Origin: Chloroflexota bacterium
Lineage (GTDB): Bacteria; Chloroflexota; Anaerolineae; B4-G1; DUEL01
DNA length: 9,070 nt
Direction: 5' to 3'
NCBI GenBank assembly: GCA_017743275.1
Contig: JAGHZG010000038.1
Span: forward strand, 1 to 9,070
Within the stretch, counting starts at the first letter, position 1; every line of letters starts with the position of its first letter. Made by a program: the position numbers and the translations under genes. The notes under the pieces were generated by a model. That model saw only the letters and a program-made list of their open reading frames with translations, was not told the DNA's origin and did not search any database. Shown here piece after piece: positions 1 through 5,239 of the stretch.

Positions 1-15
1 CTTACTACTGCTTCT

Positions 16-53
16 GAACGTGCCAGGCACTTTCAGAAGTGCCTGGCACGTTC
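16..53. repeat. Perfect 17-bp inverted repeat, possible terminator
   Basis: Positions 16-32 (GAACGTGCCAGGCACTT) are the exact reverse complement of 37-53, with a 4-nt loop (TCAG). Each arm also holds a smaller palindrome, GTGCC-A-GGCAC. The hairpin lies about 85 bp past the 3' end of the OsmC-like gene, so it could end that transcript, but there is no T-run after it on either strand. It could equally be a REP-type palindromic element. The stretch 54-138 between it and the gene holds nothing I recognise. Confidence 0.7.
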
Positions 54-138
54 TCCGCTGAATAGTTACCGGAGAGATTGGGTAATTCCCTACCCGCTGT
101 CATTGTGAGGGGGCGTAGCCACCGGTAGTTGCGTTCTC

Positions 139-567
139 TCACGGTTCCGCCAGCCGGGAAACCACCTCTATCCCCTGATGGAGCATCTTGTGCACCGGAC
201 AGTGGCGAGAAATCAGCAGTAACTTCTGACGCTCCTGCGGGGTCAGATGGCCCCTGAGGGTGATGTCCTCCACGATCTGCTCCCGGTATTCCTCTATCGC
301 CTCGCAATCCCGGCAGTCGTCAGCGAAGACGCGCTCGTACCAGAGGCGCAGTTCCACCTCCTGCAGGTCCACGCCGTGATTCCGGGCATAGGTGTGCAGG
401 ACAATGGCGGTGCAGGTCGCCAGTCCCGCCAGGAGCATCCCGTAGGGAGTCAGGTGATAGATATGCTCCACCGGATGCAACTGCGGGTCGTCCGGGCGGT
501 GCGGGTCCGGGGCCAGGATTTCGGTCTGAAAGTCGCGGTTCTGGCGGACAACGATTTGCTCGCTCAC
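139..567 (-). CDS. OsmC/Ohr-family peroxide/thiol-stress protein
   Basis: This protein of about 142 residues, close to the usual OsmC/Ohr length, carries both family cysteines. One is in the helix motif GLATCTAIVLHTYARN near residue 52, the other in HCPVHKML near residue 122. In the family these thiols reduce organic hydroperoxides, and in some members they may act on persulfides. The spacing and the C-P-V-H context favour an OsmC-like rather than a classical Ohr protein. The middle also holds a CRDC pair near residues 85-88, which is not a standard feature. The start is GTG at 567, preceded by GGAGGGACCC. The gene is last in the window's minus-strand series, 269 bp after the ferritin-like gene, so it may have its own promoter, but I saw no convincing one. 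The family assignment is firm; the substrate is not known. Confidence 0.88.
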   Translation of the reverse strand: MSEQIVVRQNRDFQTEILAPDPHRPDDPQLHPVEHIYHLTPYGMLLAGLATCTAIVLHTYARNHGVDLQEVELRLWYERVFADDCRDCEAIEEYREQIVEDITLRGHLTPQERQKLLLISRHCPVHKMLHQGIEVVSRLAEP

Positions 568-836
568 GGGTCCCTCCGGAACGGCACTCCGCTAATACCA
601 ACTGTGTTTGTTACGGCCACTTTGTCCGACGGTTTACCGTCGGGCTCAATCTGCAAAGCCCCCTTCGGGGGCTAAAAATAGACCGAAGGGCTTCGTATGA
701 TGAGCCCAGACGTTTACGTCCGGGCAAGGGGCGCGACTGGAACAAACGCAAAACGGCACTCCGCTATCGCTCCGTGCCTCACTACGAACGGATACGCGTT
801 GGTAGTCAGCGACACGGCGAAGCGGCAACGCGTGGA
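568..836. repeat. Intergenic mosaic of short palindromic repeats
   Basis: The gap between the OsmC-like and ferritin-like genes has no convincing gene. It holds several small hairpins in a row: CCGACGG-TTTA-CCGTCGG (about 628-645), AGCCCCC-TTC-GGGGGCT (about 658-674), and GACG-TTTA-CGTC (about 710-721). A 39-base segment at 752-790 matches 34 of 39 bases in the MITE-like element at 7344-7382, and its first 15 bases recur exactly at 580-594, directly upstream of the OsmC ribosome site. 'ACTACGAACG' occurs at 781-790 and again near 837. This looks like an accumulation of mobile palindromic elements. The hairpins could also act as terminators for the ferritin-like gene. Confidence 0.6.
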
Positions 837-1283
837 CTACGAACGCCCGGAGAGGCGGCGGATCTGCGCCTTCAGCCAGCGGGCGTGCTGCATCTCGTCT
901 TCCATATTATGAGTAAGCAGTTCCACCGTCTCGTCGTCGTCCATAATGGCCGCGATCTGGTTAGCGTAGTCCCGAATGGCCTGCTGCTCCTCGGAGAGTT
1001 CCAGTCGCAGCATCTCCACTGGGTCGGCCTGGGCCGTGGCCGCGCCGACGGCCCGCCCGGTCACCGTTTCCAGACCACCCGGCTCCGCCGGAGTGCCCCC
1101 CAGAGCCCGGATGCGATCCGTCAGATCGCGGGCATGGCGTTGCTCCACGGCCAGAATAGCCCGGATGCCCTCGCTCAGCGGGTCGTCGGCCAGGGCCCGC
1201 GCGTGAGCGGCGTAGATTTCTATCGCGGCCAGTTCCGACCGCAGGTCATAGTTCAGGGCCTCCAGAATCTCTTCCCGGTTCAT
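837..1283 (-). CDS. Ferritin-like di-iron protein (bacterioferritin/rubrerythrin type)
   Basis: A 148-residue four-helix-bundle protein with a complete di-iron ligand pattern: E17 in helix A, E47-x-x-H50 (EQRH), E98/E99 in helix C, and E130-x-x-H133 (EMQH). This spacing resembles bacterioferritin (E18, E51xxH54, E94, E127xxH130). The residue after the first ExxH glutamate is Gln48, where haem-binding bacterioferritins have the ligand Met, so haem binding is unlikely. The likely role is iron oxidation and storage, or peroxide removal, in the cytoplasm. The ATG at 1283 overlaps the stop of the universal stress protein as ATGA and has a strong site (GAGGAGGTGACCCA) inside that gene, so the two are probably translationally coupled. 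A longer in-frame reading up to 1865 exists but runs antiparallel to repeats and through the stress-protein gene, so it was not used. Confidence 0.88.
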   Translation of the reverse strand: MNREEILEALNYDLRSELAAIEIYAAHARALADDPLSEGIRAILAVEQRHARDLTDRIRALGGTPAEPGGLETVTGRAVGAATAQADPVEMLRLELSEEQQAIRDYANQIAAIMDDDETVELLTHNMEDEMQHARWLKAQIRRLSGRS

Positions 1284-1735
1284 TGGGTCACCTCCTCGCT
1301 GACAAACAGGACTGGGATGGGGGAACGACGCTGCACCCGGGCGGGGACGTTGCCCTGCAGCCAGCGGCTCAGCAGCGACTTCCGCAGGTTGGGAAGGACG
1401 ATGAGGTCGCAATGGGCCTGGGCCGCGTATTCCAGAATCGCCTCGTCCTCCGGGCGGGGGCTGAAGAGCACCGCCGTCTGAACGGGAATTCCCCGTTCCC
1501 GCATCTCCGCTTCCAGGCGGCGGAAGTAGTTCTCCGCCTCCTCTTTGCGCCGGGCGCCCCGCGAGCCCACCTCCACCTGAATCTGCTGGAAAAAGTACTC
1601 GTCCGAGGAGATGATGGGGATGATATGGATCAGGTGGAGTTCCGCGTTCAGGGCGGAAGCCAGGCGGGTGGCATGCCAGAGGTGAGATTCCCCTCCACCC
1701 TCCCGTTCCAGTGGGACCAGAATCCGCTGATACAT
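1280..1735 (-). CDS. Universal stress protein (UspA fold), ATP motif degenerate
   Basis: A single-domain 151-residue Usp protein. It starts MYQRILVPLE, has the usual beta-strands (AELHLIHIIPI, CDLIVLP) and ends with the strand PIPVLFVSEE. The nucleotide loop of ATP-binding members is G-x2-G-x9-G-S/T. Here the region reads P115-N-L-R118 with G128-N129, so both first glycines and the final Ser/Thr are missing. I infer a non-ATP-binding, UspA-like protein. It also has a charged helical insertion (RRKEEAENYFRRLEAEMRER, about residues 62-81). The start ATG at 1735 has GGAGG upstream. The gene follows the aldo/keto reductase by 54 bp containing a strong hairpin, and its stop overlaps the ferritin-like start by 4 bp. 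The pairing suggests a shared stress or iron-homeostasis role. Confidence 0.9.
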   Translation of the reverse strand: MYQRILVPLEREGGGESHLWHATRLASALNAELHLIHIIPIISSDEYFFQQIQVEVGSRGARRKEEAENYFRRLEAEMRERGIPVQTAVLFSPRPEDEAILEYAAQAHCDLIVLPNLRKSLLSRWLQGNVPARVQRRSPIPVLFVSEEVTQ

Positions 1736-1751
1736 CGCGCACCTCCGAAGA

Positions 1752-1786
1752 ACGGGCCGGGCATCTGCGGCAGATGCCCGGCCCGT
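1752..1786 (-). terminator. Strong GC hairpin between AKR and Usp genes
   Basis: Positions 1752-1767 (ACGGGCCGGGCATCTG) pair perfectly with 1771-1786 around a 3-nt loop. The hairpin begins 3 bp after the aldo/keto-reductase stop and ends about 17 bp before the stress-protein start codon, close to its ribosome site. No U-tract follows on the minus strand, so it is not a textbook intrinsic terminator. It could reduce read-through, protect the upstream mRNA 3' end, or be a palindromic repeat. Confidence 0.5.
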
Positions 1787-1789
1787 GGT

Positions 1790-2767
1790 TTACGTCTTCA
1801 GCGCTTCGGCCCGGCGGGCCAGCAGGTCGTCTATCTCCGCCAGGACCTCCGGCGGCAGGGTCCAATCCGCCGCAGGGGCCGTCTGCTCTATCTGGTCGGG
1901 GCGCCGCGCGCCGACAATGGCCGCGGTCACCTCCGGGCGGCGCAGGGTCCAGGCGATGGCCAACTGGGAGACGGTCCGGCCGTAGCGGGCGGCGATGGCC
2001 TTCAGGCCCTCCACCAGCATCAGGTTAGCGCTCAGTTCCGGCTCCTGCAGGTGGCCGCTGTACTTTTTGCGCCAGTCATCATCGGGCAGAGAAGCGGCCC
2101 ACTGGGGGGAGAACTTCTCCGTCAGCACGCCCGAAGCCATGGGGCTGTAGACGATGACGCCGATGTGGTTGGCCGCGCAGAAGGGGAGAATTTCGGTCTC
2201 AATGTCCCGCCGGAGCATGTTGTACGGCGGCTGCAGGGACGCGATGGGATGGATGGGCTGGATGCGCTTCATCTGCTCCACGCTGAAGTTGGAGACGCCC
2301 GCGTAGCGGACTTTCCCCTCTCGGACCAGGTCGGCGATGGTCGCCCAGGCTTCCTCTATGTCCTCGTCGGGGTTGGGCCAGTGAATCTGATAGAGGTCAA
2401 TGACGTCCACGCCCAGGCGGCGCAAACTGGCCTCCACTTCCCGACGGACGCTCCAGGCCTTCAGACGCCCGTAGGGGGTGGTGCTCCCCTCGTCCCAGAC
2501 CAGGCCACACTTGGTGGCGATGACCACCTGGTCGCGCCGGCCGCGGATGGCCTTGCCGACGATCTCCTCGGAGTGGCCCAGGCCGTAGACGGCGGCGGTG
2601 TCTATCCAGTTGATGCCCAGGTCCAGGGCCCGCTGGATAGTGCGGATGGAGTCGGCATCGTCCTGGGGGCCCCAGCCGTAGGCCCACCCCCCACCGCCGA
2701 TGGCCCATGTCCCCAGGCCGACGGTGGTCAGATGCAGGTCGGTATAACCCAGTTTTCGGGTTTGCAT
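1790..2767 (-). CDS. Aldo/keto reductase
   Basis: A 325-residue (beta/alpha)8 oxidoreductase of the NADPH-dependent aldo/keto reductase superfamily. The catalytic tetrad is visible: D56 (NWIDTAAVYG), Y61, K86 (VIATKCGL) and H129 (LYQIHWPN). Other family marks are the N-terminal LGLGTWAIGG strand, GVSNFS (about residue 177) and a C-terminal cofactor-binding segment around AIVGARRPDQI. It probably reduces small aldehydes or ketones, but the substrate cannot be read from sequence. The start is ATG at 2767 with GGAGGAACG upstream. A longer in-frame reading to 2824 only adds translated intergenic repeat and is rejected. It follows the FTR-rubredoxin gene after 169 bp of repeats, so it may not belong to the same operon. 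Confidence 0.93.
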   Translation of the reverse strand: MQTRKLGYTDLHLTTVGLGTWAIGGGGWAYGWGPQDDADSIRTIQRALDLGINWIDTAAVYGLGHSEEIVGKAIRGRRDQVVIATKCGLVWDEGSTTPYGRLKAWSVRREVEASLRRLGVDVIDLYQIHWPNPDEDIEEAWATIADLVREGKVRYAGVSNFSVEQMKRIQPIHPIASLQPPYNMLRRDIETEILPFCAANHIGVIVYSPMASGVLTEKFSPQWAASLPDDDWRKKYSGHLQEPELSANLMLVEGLKAIAARYGRTVSQLAIAWTLRRPEVTAAIVGARRPDQIEQTAPAADWTLPPEVLAEIDDLLARRAEALKT

Positions 2768-2786
2768 CGTTCCTCCTTCTTCGTTT

Positions 2787-2955
2787 ACCACAAAGACACG
2801 AAGACACGAAGAATCAAGAATCAAAGAATCAGAGAATCATTTGGTGTCTTCGTGTCTTCGTGGTTACATAAATCGTTCAAACTAAAACGTGAAACGTAAA
2901 GCGTAAGGGCGTGTTTATGTCTTCGTGTCTTCGTGGTTACATAAATCGTTCAAAC
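2787..2955. repeat. 'CACGAAGACACGAAG' inverted and direct repeats
   Basis: A 38-bp sequence occurs twice as an identical direct repeat, at 2845-2882 and 2918-2955 (period 73 bp). The second copy covers the stop codon and last codons of the FTR-rubredoxin gene; the first duplicates that 3' end in the intergenic gap. An inverted, slightly diverged copy of the core lies at 2787-2811 (ACCACAAAGACACGAAGACA...), so 2787-2870 can form a long hairpin upstream of the aldo/keto-reductase start. Between the direct copies is a short heptamer-like run (AACGTGAAACGTAAAGCGTAA, about 2886-2906). Related copies occur at about 5006-5031 and 5212-5233. Confidence 0.8.
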
Positions 2956-3443
2956 CGGTCCCGTTTCGCCTTGCAGATGGGGCAGACGGCGGGGGGCTGC
3001 TCCCGCGCGCAGAGATAGCCGCAGACCCGGCAGCGCCAGACAGGAAGAGGGAGTTCAGTGACGGAGACGGCGGGAGTGCGGGGCGCGCGCTCCTGGGGCC
3101 GCTGGCCCTCCGGTGGGCGGCGTTCGGGGATAGACTGCAGGGGGCGCTCCCCGCGCAGGACCTCCTCGGAGACGTAGAGGGCACAGTAGCAGGCCCCCCA
3201 ATCCAGCAGGTCGGGGTCCCGATAGTCGCAGGGGCAGATGATGTCCAGGTCCTTCTCCTTGTCGCCCGTCGCCAGGCGGCAGGGGCAGGCCCAGTAGCCA
3301 TAGCGGGCCTCGTTGATCAGCAAACCCTCCACCAGCCCCAGGGTGAACTCCCGATCCGGGTTCAGGTGGTAGCCAGCGGCCTCGGCCTCCTCGTACAGTC
3401 GCTGATAGAGAGCCTCCACCTTCTCGCGCGGAATCTCAATCAT
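2937..3443 (-). CDS. FTR-type ferredoxin:disulfide reductase subunit fused to rubredoxin
   Basis: A 168-residue two-domain protein. Residues 1-92 match the catalytic (beta) chain of ferredoxin-thioredoxin reductase, with the [4Fe-4S]/disulfide cysteine set C53-P-C55, C70-P-C72 and C85-Y-C87 ([20 protein letters not shown]). A Pro/Arg-rich linker (about 93-135) leads to a rubredoxin/rubrerythrin-type iron site, C138xxC141 and C154xxC157 ([14 protein letters not shown]). The expected role is electron transfer from ferredoxin to a disulfide or persulfide partner, with the rubredoxin as an extra electron relay. From memory, such fusions have been studied in Methanosarcina acetivorans. No variable (alpha) chain is seen nearby. 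The ATG at 3443 overlaps the stop of the glutaredoxin gene (ATGA), so that glutaredoxin is the natural candidate substrate. The stop codon lies in a repeat whose 38-bp unit is duplicated downstream. Confidence 0.92.
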   Translation of the reverse strand: MIEIPREKVEALYQRLYEEAEAAGYHLNPDREFTLGLVEGLLINEARYGYWACPCRLATGDKEKDLDIICPCDYRDPDLLDWGACYCALYVSEEVLRGERPLQSIPERRPPEGQRPQERAPRTPAVSVTELPLPVWRCRVCGYLCAREQPPAVCPICKAKRDRFERFM

Positions 3444-3727
3444 AGTCCCAGGGCCTCCTGCATTTCTTCGGGTCGGTAGCCAATAATGCAGCGTCGGTTG
3501 TCTATGACCAGAGTGGGGAAGGAGACGGACGGGTTCCAGCGGCGCACCTGTTCCACCACCGCCTCCCGCTCCGCCCCCTGCAGCAGGTCCACATAGACAA
3601 CATCAAAGGCCACGTCGTTGCTCTCCAGGAACTGACGGGTCCGCCTGCACCAGATACAGGTGGAGAGGCCGTAGAAGAGCACATGGTGCCGGTTGCGGGA
3701 ACCGGGTACGGTTTCGCGAGCCTGCAT
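3440..3727 (-). CDS. Glutaredoxin-like thiol oxidoreductase (CxxC)
   Basis: A 95-residue single thioredoxin-fold protein. The strand [11 protein letters not shown] precedes the active site C24-I-W-C27, the cis-proline loop is SFPTLVID, and the C-terminal [13 protein letters not shown] helix is typical of glutaredoxins and NrdH-like redoxins. The first 13 residues ([13 protein letters not shown]) are a short polar extension; the ATG at 3727 has GGAGGGACGA upstream. It probably reduces protein disulfides or persulfides in the cytoplasm. It starts 15 bp after the rubredoxin-like gene and its stop overlaps the FTR-rubredoxin start by 4 bp, which suggests co-translation and that FTR recharges it. 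It differs from the selenocysteine glutaredoxin 750 bp upstream, so the cluster has two separate members. Confidence 0.92.
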   Translation of the reverse strand: MQARETVPGSRNRHHVLFYGLSTCIWCRRTRQFLESNDVAFDVVYVDLLQGAEREAVVEQVRRWNPSVSFPTLVIDNRRCIIGYRPEEMQEALGL

Positions 3728-3742
3728 TCGTCCCTCCTTTAC

Positions 3743-3922
3743 CTACCACTTGCTGGCAATCTGGGGGTCAATATTGCCAGGGCCGCCGCACTCCGGGATG
3801 TAGCAGGTGGCGTCCACGAAGATGCACTTCTGGCCACAACTGGGGCAGACCTCCGGCGGCTGCACGGCCTGCAGGGTGTAGCCGCAGTTGGAGCATTTCC
3901 ACCAGGGTTGGGGTTCGTCCAT
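3743..3922 (-). CDS. Small rubredoxin-like metal protein
   Basis: A 59-residue protein with two CxxC knuckles typical of rubredoxin-like sites: C10-S-N-C13-G-Y and C26-P-S-C29-G. The tail has three more cysteines (C33, C40, C45) in KCIFVDATCYIPECGG, then GNIDPQI. The first part resembles the rubredoxin module of the FTR fusion downstream; the Cys-rich tail is not a rubredoxin feature and could hold a second metal or a redox disulfide. Likely a cytoplasmic electron carrier. The ATG at 3922 follows GAAAGGAGAACC. An in-frame extension to 3985 only translates the heptamer repeat (ASCILLLASC-type residues) and is rejected. It sits between the DsrE2-like gene and a glutaredoxin. Confidence 0.85.
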   Translation of the reverse strand: MDEPQPWWKCSNCGYTLQAVQPPEVCPSCGQKCIFVDATCYIPECGGPGNIDPQIASKW

Positions 3923-3937
3923 GGTTCTCCTTTCAGG

Positions 3938-4014
3938 ATGCAAGAAGCAAGATGCAAGAAGCAAGATGCAAGAAGCAAGATGCAAGAAGCAAGATGCAAG
4001 ATGCAGGATGCAGG
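3938..4014. repeat. Heptamer tandem repeat (11 x 7 bp)
   Basis: Eleven consecutive 7-bp units fill the gap between the DsrE2-like stop (4016) and the rubredoxin-like ribosome site. The first eight alternate ATGCAAG and AAGCAAG (a 14-bp unit four times), followed by ATGCAAG, ATGCAGG, ATGCAGG. The array ends exactly one base before the stop codon. It resembles the heptanucleotide STRR repeats known in cyanobacteria. Copy-number change would alter gene spacing without touching either reading frame. It is not a CRISPR, because there are no spacers. Confidence 0.9.
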
Positions 4015-4015
4015 A

Positions 4016-4453
4016 TTAGATGAACAGGGTGATCTGGGAGCCGCGGGCTTCCTGGATGTAGGTACCGACGGCGCCGTAGGCGTCTATCCAATCTTCCCGC
4101 AGGTCCTCCCGGCGGATGCCCATAATTTCCATCGTCATATCGCAGGCGATGACCTTGCCACCCAGTTCCTTGAAATCCCGCATCAGCCGCTCCAGAGTGG
4201 TGACGTTGGCCTTTTTCATCCGCTGTTTCACCATCCACTTCCCCAGGCCCAGGAAGTGCATTTTGGAGAGGGGGCCTTTCTCCAGACCGCTCTTCTTGAG
4301 CCGCTGGAGCCCCCAGAAGGTGAAGTAGATGGACGCCTCCATTCCCATCGCCAGCGCGCCGGAGCCGATGATCAGCGCGCTGTACACCTTGTCCATATCC
4401 CCGCTGTGCAGGATGATGGTGACCCGTTCGGGCCGCTGCAGTTCTGTATTCAT
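4016..4453 (-). CDS. DsrE2-like (DsrE/F/H superfamily) sulfur-carrier protein
   Basis: A 145-residue protein of the DsrE/DsrF-like fold, DsrE2 type. It begins with a beta strand (VTIILHSGDMDKVYSALIIG), then a helix and the strand ASIYFTFWGLQRL. The conserved sulfur-accepting cysteine is C104 in KVIACDMTMEIMGI, and the C-terminal helix reads EARGSQITLFI. Family members pass persulfide sulfur to or from TusA in sulfur-oxidising and sulfur-reducing organisms. Here tusA lies two genes upstream with the Sec-glutaredoxin between, which supports a sulfur-relay role. The ATG at 4453 has GGAGGAAAC upstream; a longer in-frame reading to 4570 overlaps the Sec-glutaredoxin and is not needed. A hydrophobic stretch (about residues 25-50) is part of the fold rather than a clear membrane span. 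Confidence 0.92.
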   Translation of the reverse strand: MNTELQRPERVTIILHSGDMDKVYSALIIGSGALAMGMEASIYFTFWGLQRLKKSGLEKGPLSKMHFLGLGKWMVKQRMKKANVTTLERLMRDFKELGGKVIACDMTMEIMGIRREDLREDWIDAYGAVGTYIQEARGSQITLFI

Positions 4454-4472
4454 GTTTCCTCCTCCGGCGGCC

Positions 4473-4754
4473 TCATTCGCAGCAACCGCAGGGCCTGGAG
4501 GGGGGCGTGGAGGGCTCCCCGATGCCCAGCAGCGCGGCCAGACGGGCGAGGTTAAACCCGACCACCACATCTTCTCCGACGCGCACTACCGGGGTGGCCA
4601 TCACCCCCAATTCCTCCAGTTCATGCATGGCCACCGCATCTTCCACAACATCCCGTTCCACGTAGGTAATGCCGTTCTCGGAAAGGAACCCTTTCACCCG
4701 GTCGCAGAAGAGTCAACCTTTCTGGGTATAGAGAACAACCCCCTGTTCCGGCAT
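4473..4754 (-). CDS. Selenocysteine glutaredoxin (in-frame UGA, UxxC active site)
   Basis: Read from ATG at 4754, the frame is MPEQGVVLYTQKG, then UGA (4713-4715), then LFCDRVKGFLSENG and on to a UGA stop at 4473: 93 residues with Sec at 14. The UGA falls exactly on the first cysteine of the glutaredoxin motif YTQxGCxxC, leaving U14-L-F-C17. The rest is an ordinary glutaredoxin: helix DRVKGFLSENG, strand ITYVERDV, cis-Pro loop ATPVV (P55) and VGFN-LARLAALLG. The base after UGA is C, a weak-termination context. The start has an AGGGGGTG site and lies 8 bp after the tusA stop; dsrE2 starts 19 bp downstream. The tail ends in a PCGCCE cysteine cluster, unusual for the family. Reading only from the internal GTG at 4697 would lack the active site. 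A sequencing error (TGC or TGT misread as TGA) is the main alternative. Confidence 0.82.
4681..4695 (-). promoter_or_regulatory. Candidate bacterial SECIS hairpin
   Basis: On the coding strand, GAAAGG (4690-4695) pairs perfectly with CCTTTC (4681-4686) around a GTT loop (4687-4689). The stem starts 18 nt after the UGA and the loop G is nt 24. Bacterial SECIS models place the apical loop about 16-37 nt after UGA with a G in its first positions, so position and loop fit. A weaker lower stem (CCG at nt 12-14 with CGG at 39-41) could extend it. Pairing was done by eye, without energy calculation. Confidence 0.6.
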
Positions 4755-4762
4755 AGCACCCC

Positions 4763-4984
4763 CTATCGGCGGATCCGGATGGTCCAATCGGTTTCGGTCC
4801 CTTCCACGCTGAGGAGTTCCAGCCCCAGGGCCCGCACCGCCATGGGGATTTCCTCCCGCGAGGCGGGATGGGTACCGATGACGACGATGACGTCTCCCGG
4901 CTGGGCCTGGCGGATGGCCTTGCGGGTCTCCACCAGGGGCACCGGGCAGGTCTCTCCCCGGCAGTCTACCAGAATCTCGGCCAT
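4763..4984 (-). CDS. tusA: TusA/SirA-like sulfur carrier protein
   Basis: A 73-residue TusA-family protein, near the usual 75-80. The signature DCRGETCPVPLVETRKAI contains the sulfur-carrying C13 in the CPxP motif, plus C8. The strand after it (GDVIVVIGTHPASREEIPMAV) and the final TDWTIRIRR strand complete the small two-layer fold. TusA accepts a persulfide from a cysteine desulfurase, rhodanese or DsrE-type protein and hands sulfur on. Its neighbours are the IscS-like/IscU pair upstream and Sec-glutaredoxin and DsrE2 downstream. The ATG at 4984 has GGAGGACAAA before it. An in-frame upstream ATG at 5050 would only translate a CACAAAGACACG-type repeat, so it is not the start. Confidence 0.93.
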   Translation of the reverse strand: MAEILVDCRGETCPVPLVETRKAIRQAQPGDVIVVIGTHPASREEIPMAVRALGLELLSVEGTETDWTIRIRR

Positions 4985-5005
4985 TTTGTCCTCCCTGAAC
5001 ACATC

Positions 5006-5031
5006 TACCACAAAGACACGAAGACACAAAG
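5006..5031. repeat. 'CACAAAGACACGAAGACAC' repeat copy
   Basis: This copy, ACCACAAAGACACGAAGACA and on, matches the copy at 2787-2811 nearly exactly. It lies 22-47 bp upstream of the tusA start. A diverged inverted copy lies at about 5212-5233 beside the iscU stop, so the pair brackets the palindromic element between them, as the copies around 2787-2955 do elsewhere. Confidence 0.75.
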
Positions 5032-5049
5032 TTTTTAAAATTTTTCGCA

Positions 5050-5183
5050 ATTACCTACCCTGACCCGTTTGCAGATGATGTAGCGCAGGCTTTAGCCTGC
5101 GGTGTAGCGTAGCCTGCGAATACAGGCCTGGCGGCCTGCGCTACAAGGGCACACCTTCGCCGTCGTCTTTTAATGGCGCTTGC
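5050..5183. repeat. Interspersed palindromic repeat, copy 1
   Basis: Between iscU and tusA lies a sequence with arms GTAGCGCAGGC (5080-5090) and GCCTGCGCTAC (5134-5144), plus internal GCCTGCG units. It shares blocks with 8885-9032: a left flank with TACCTACCCTGA versus TACCTGCCCTGA, the arms, CAGGCCTGGCGGCCTGCG, and a right flank with GTCTTTTA. It has no open frame of note and is probably a dispersed non-autonomous element. In transcripts it would form a large hairpin between iscU and tusA that may uncouple their expression. Confidence 0.75.
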
Positions 5184-5211
5184 CCAGAGACCCCCTGCAG
5201 GTAATCATTTA

Positions 5212-5233
5212 TGTCTTGGTGTCCTCGTGGTTA
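5212..5233. repeat. Diverged inverted copy of the GACACGAAGACAC repeat
   Basis: ATGTCTTGGTGTCCTCGTGG, next to the iscU stop codon, is a diverged reverse-orientation copy of the repeat at 5006-5031 and of the copies near 2787-2955. As at 2918-2955, a copy in this orientation abuts the 3' end of a minus-strand gene. Confidence 0.6.
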
Positions 5234-5239
5234 TAATCC

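Noticed and set aside
1283..2899. Long plus-strand open frame of 538 codons
   Set aside because: It lies antisense to the aldo/keto-reductase and stress-protein genes, has no recognisable domain, and ends in translated CACAAAGACACG repeat. GC-rich codon bias on the minus strand explains it.
2768..2936. Promoter upstream of the aldo/keto reductase
   Set aside because: AT-rich repeat sequence gives several weak matches but none with two good boxes at 16-18 bp.
3923..3985. Hydrophobic N-terminal extension (signal peptide-like) on the rubredoxin-like protein
   Set aside because: The residues are a translation of the heptamer repeat, and a strong ribosome site precedes the ATG at 3922.
3938..4014. 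CRISPR array
   Set aside because: Units are 7 or 14 bp with no unique spacers.
4473..4697. A separate 74-residue protein starting at GTG 4697
   Set aside because: It would begin in the middle of the first glutaredoxin helix, without active site or first strand, and with no fitting ribosome site. The frame continues upstream through UGA to a proper start.
4713..4715. Glutaredoxin pseudogene broken by a nonsense codon
   Set aside because: The only lesion is UGA at the one position where Sec is functional, everything else is intact, and a hairpin follows at SECIS distance. It remains the main alternative if Sec machinery is absent.
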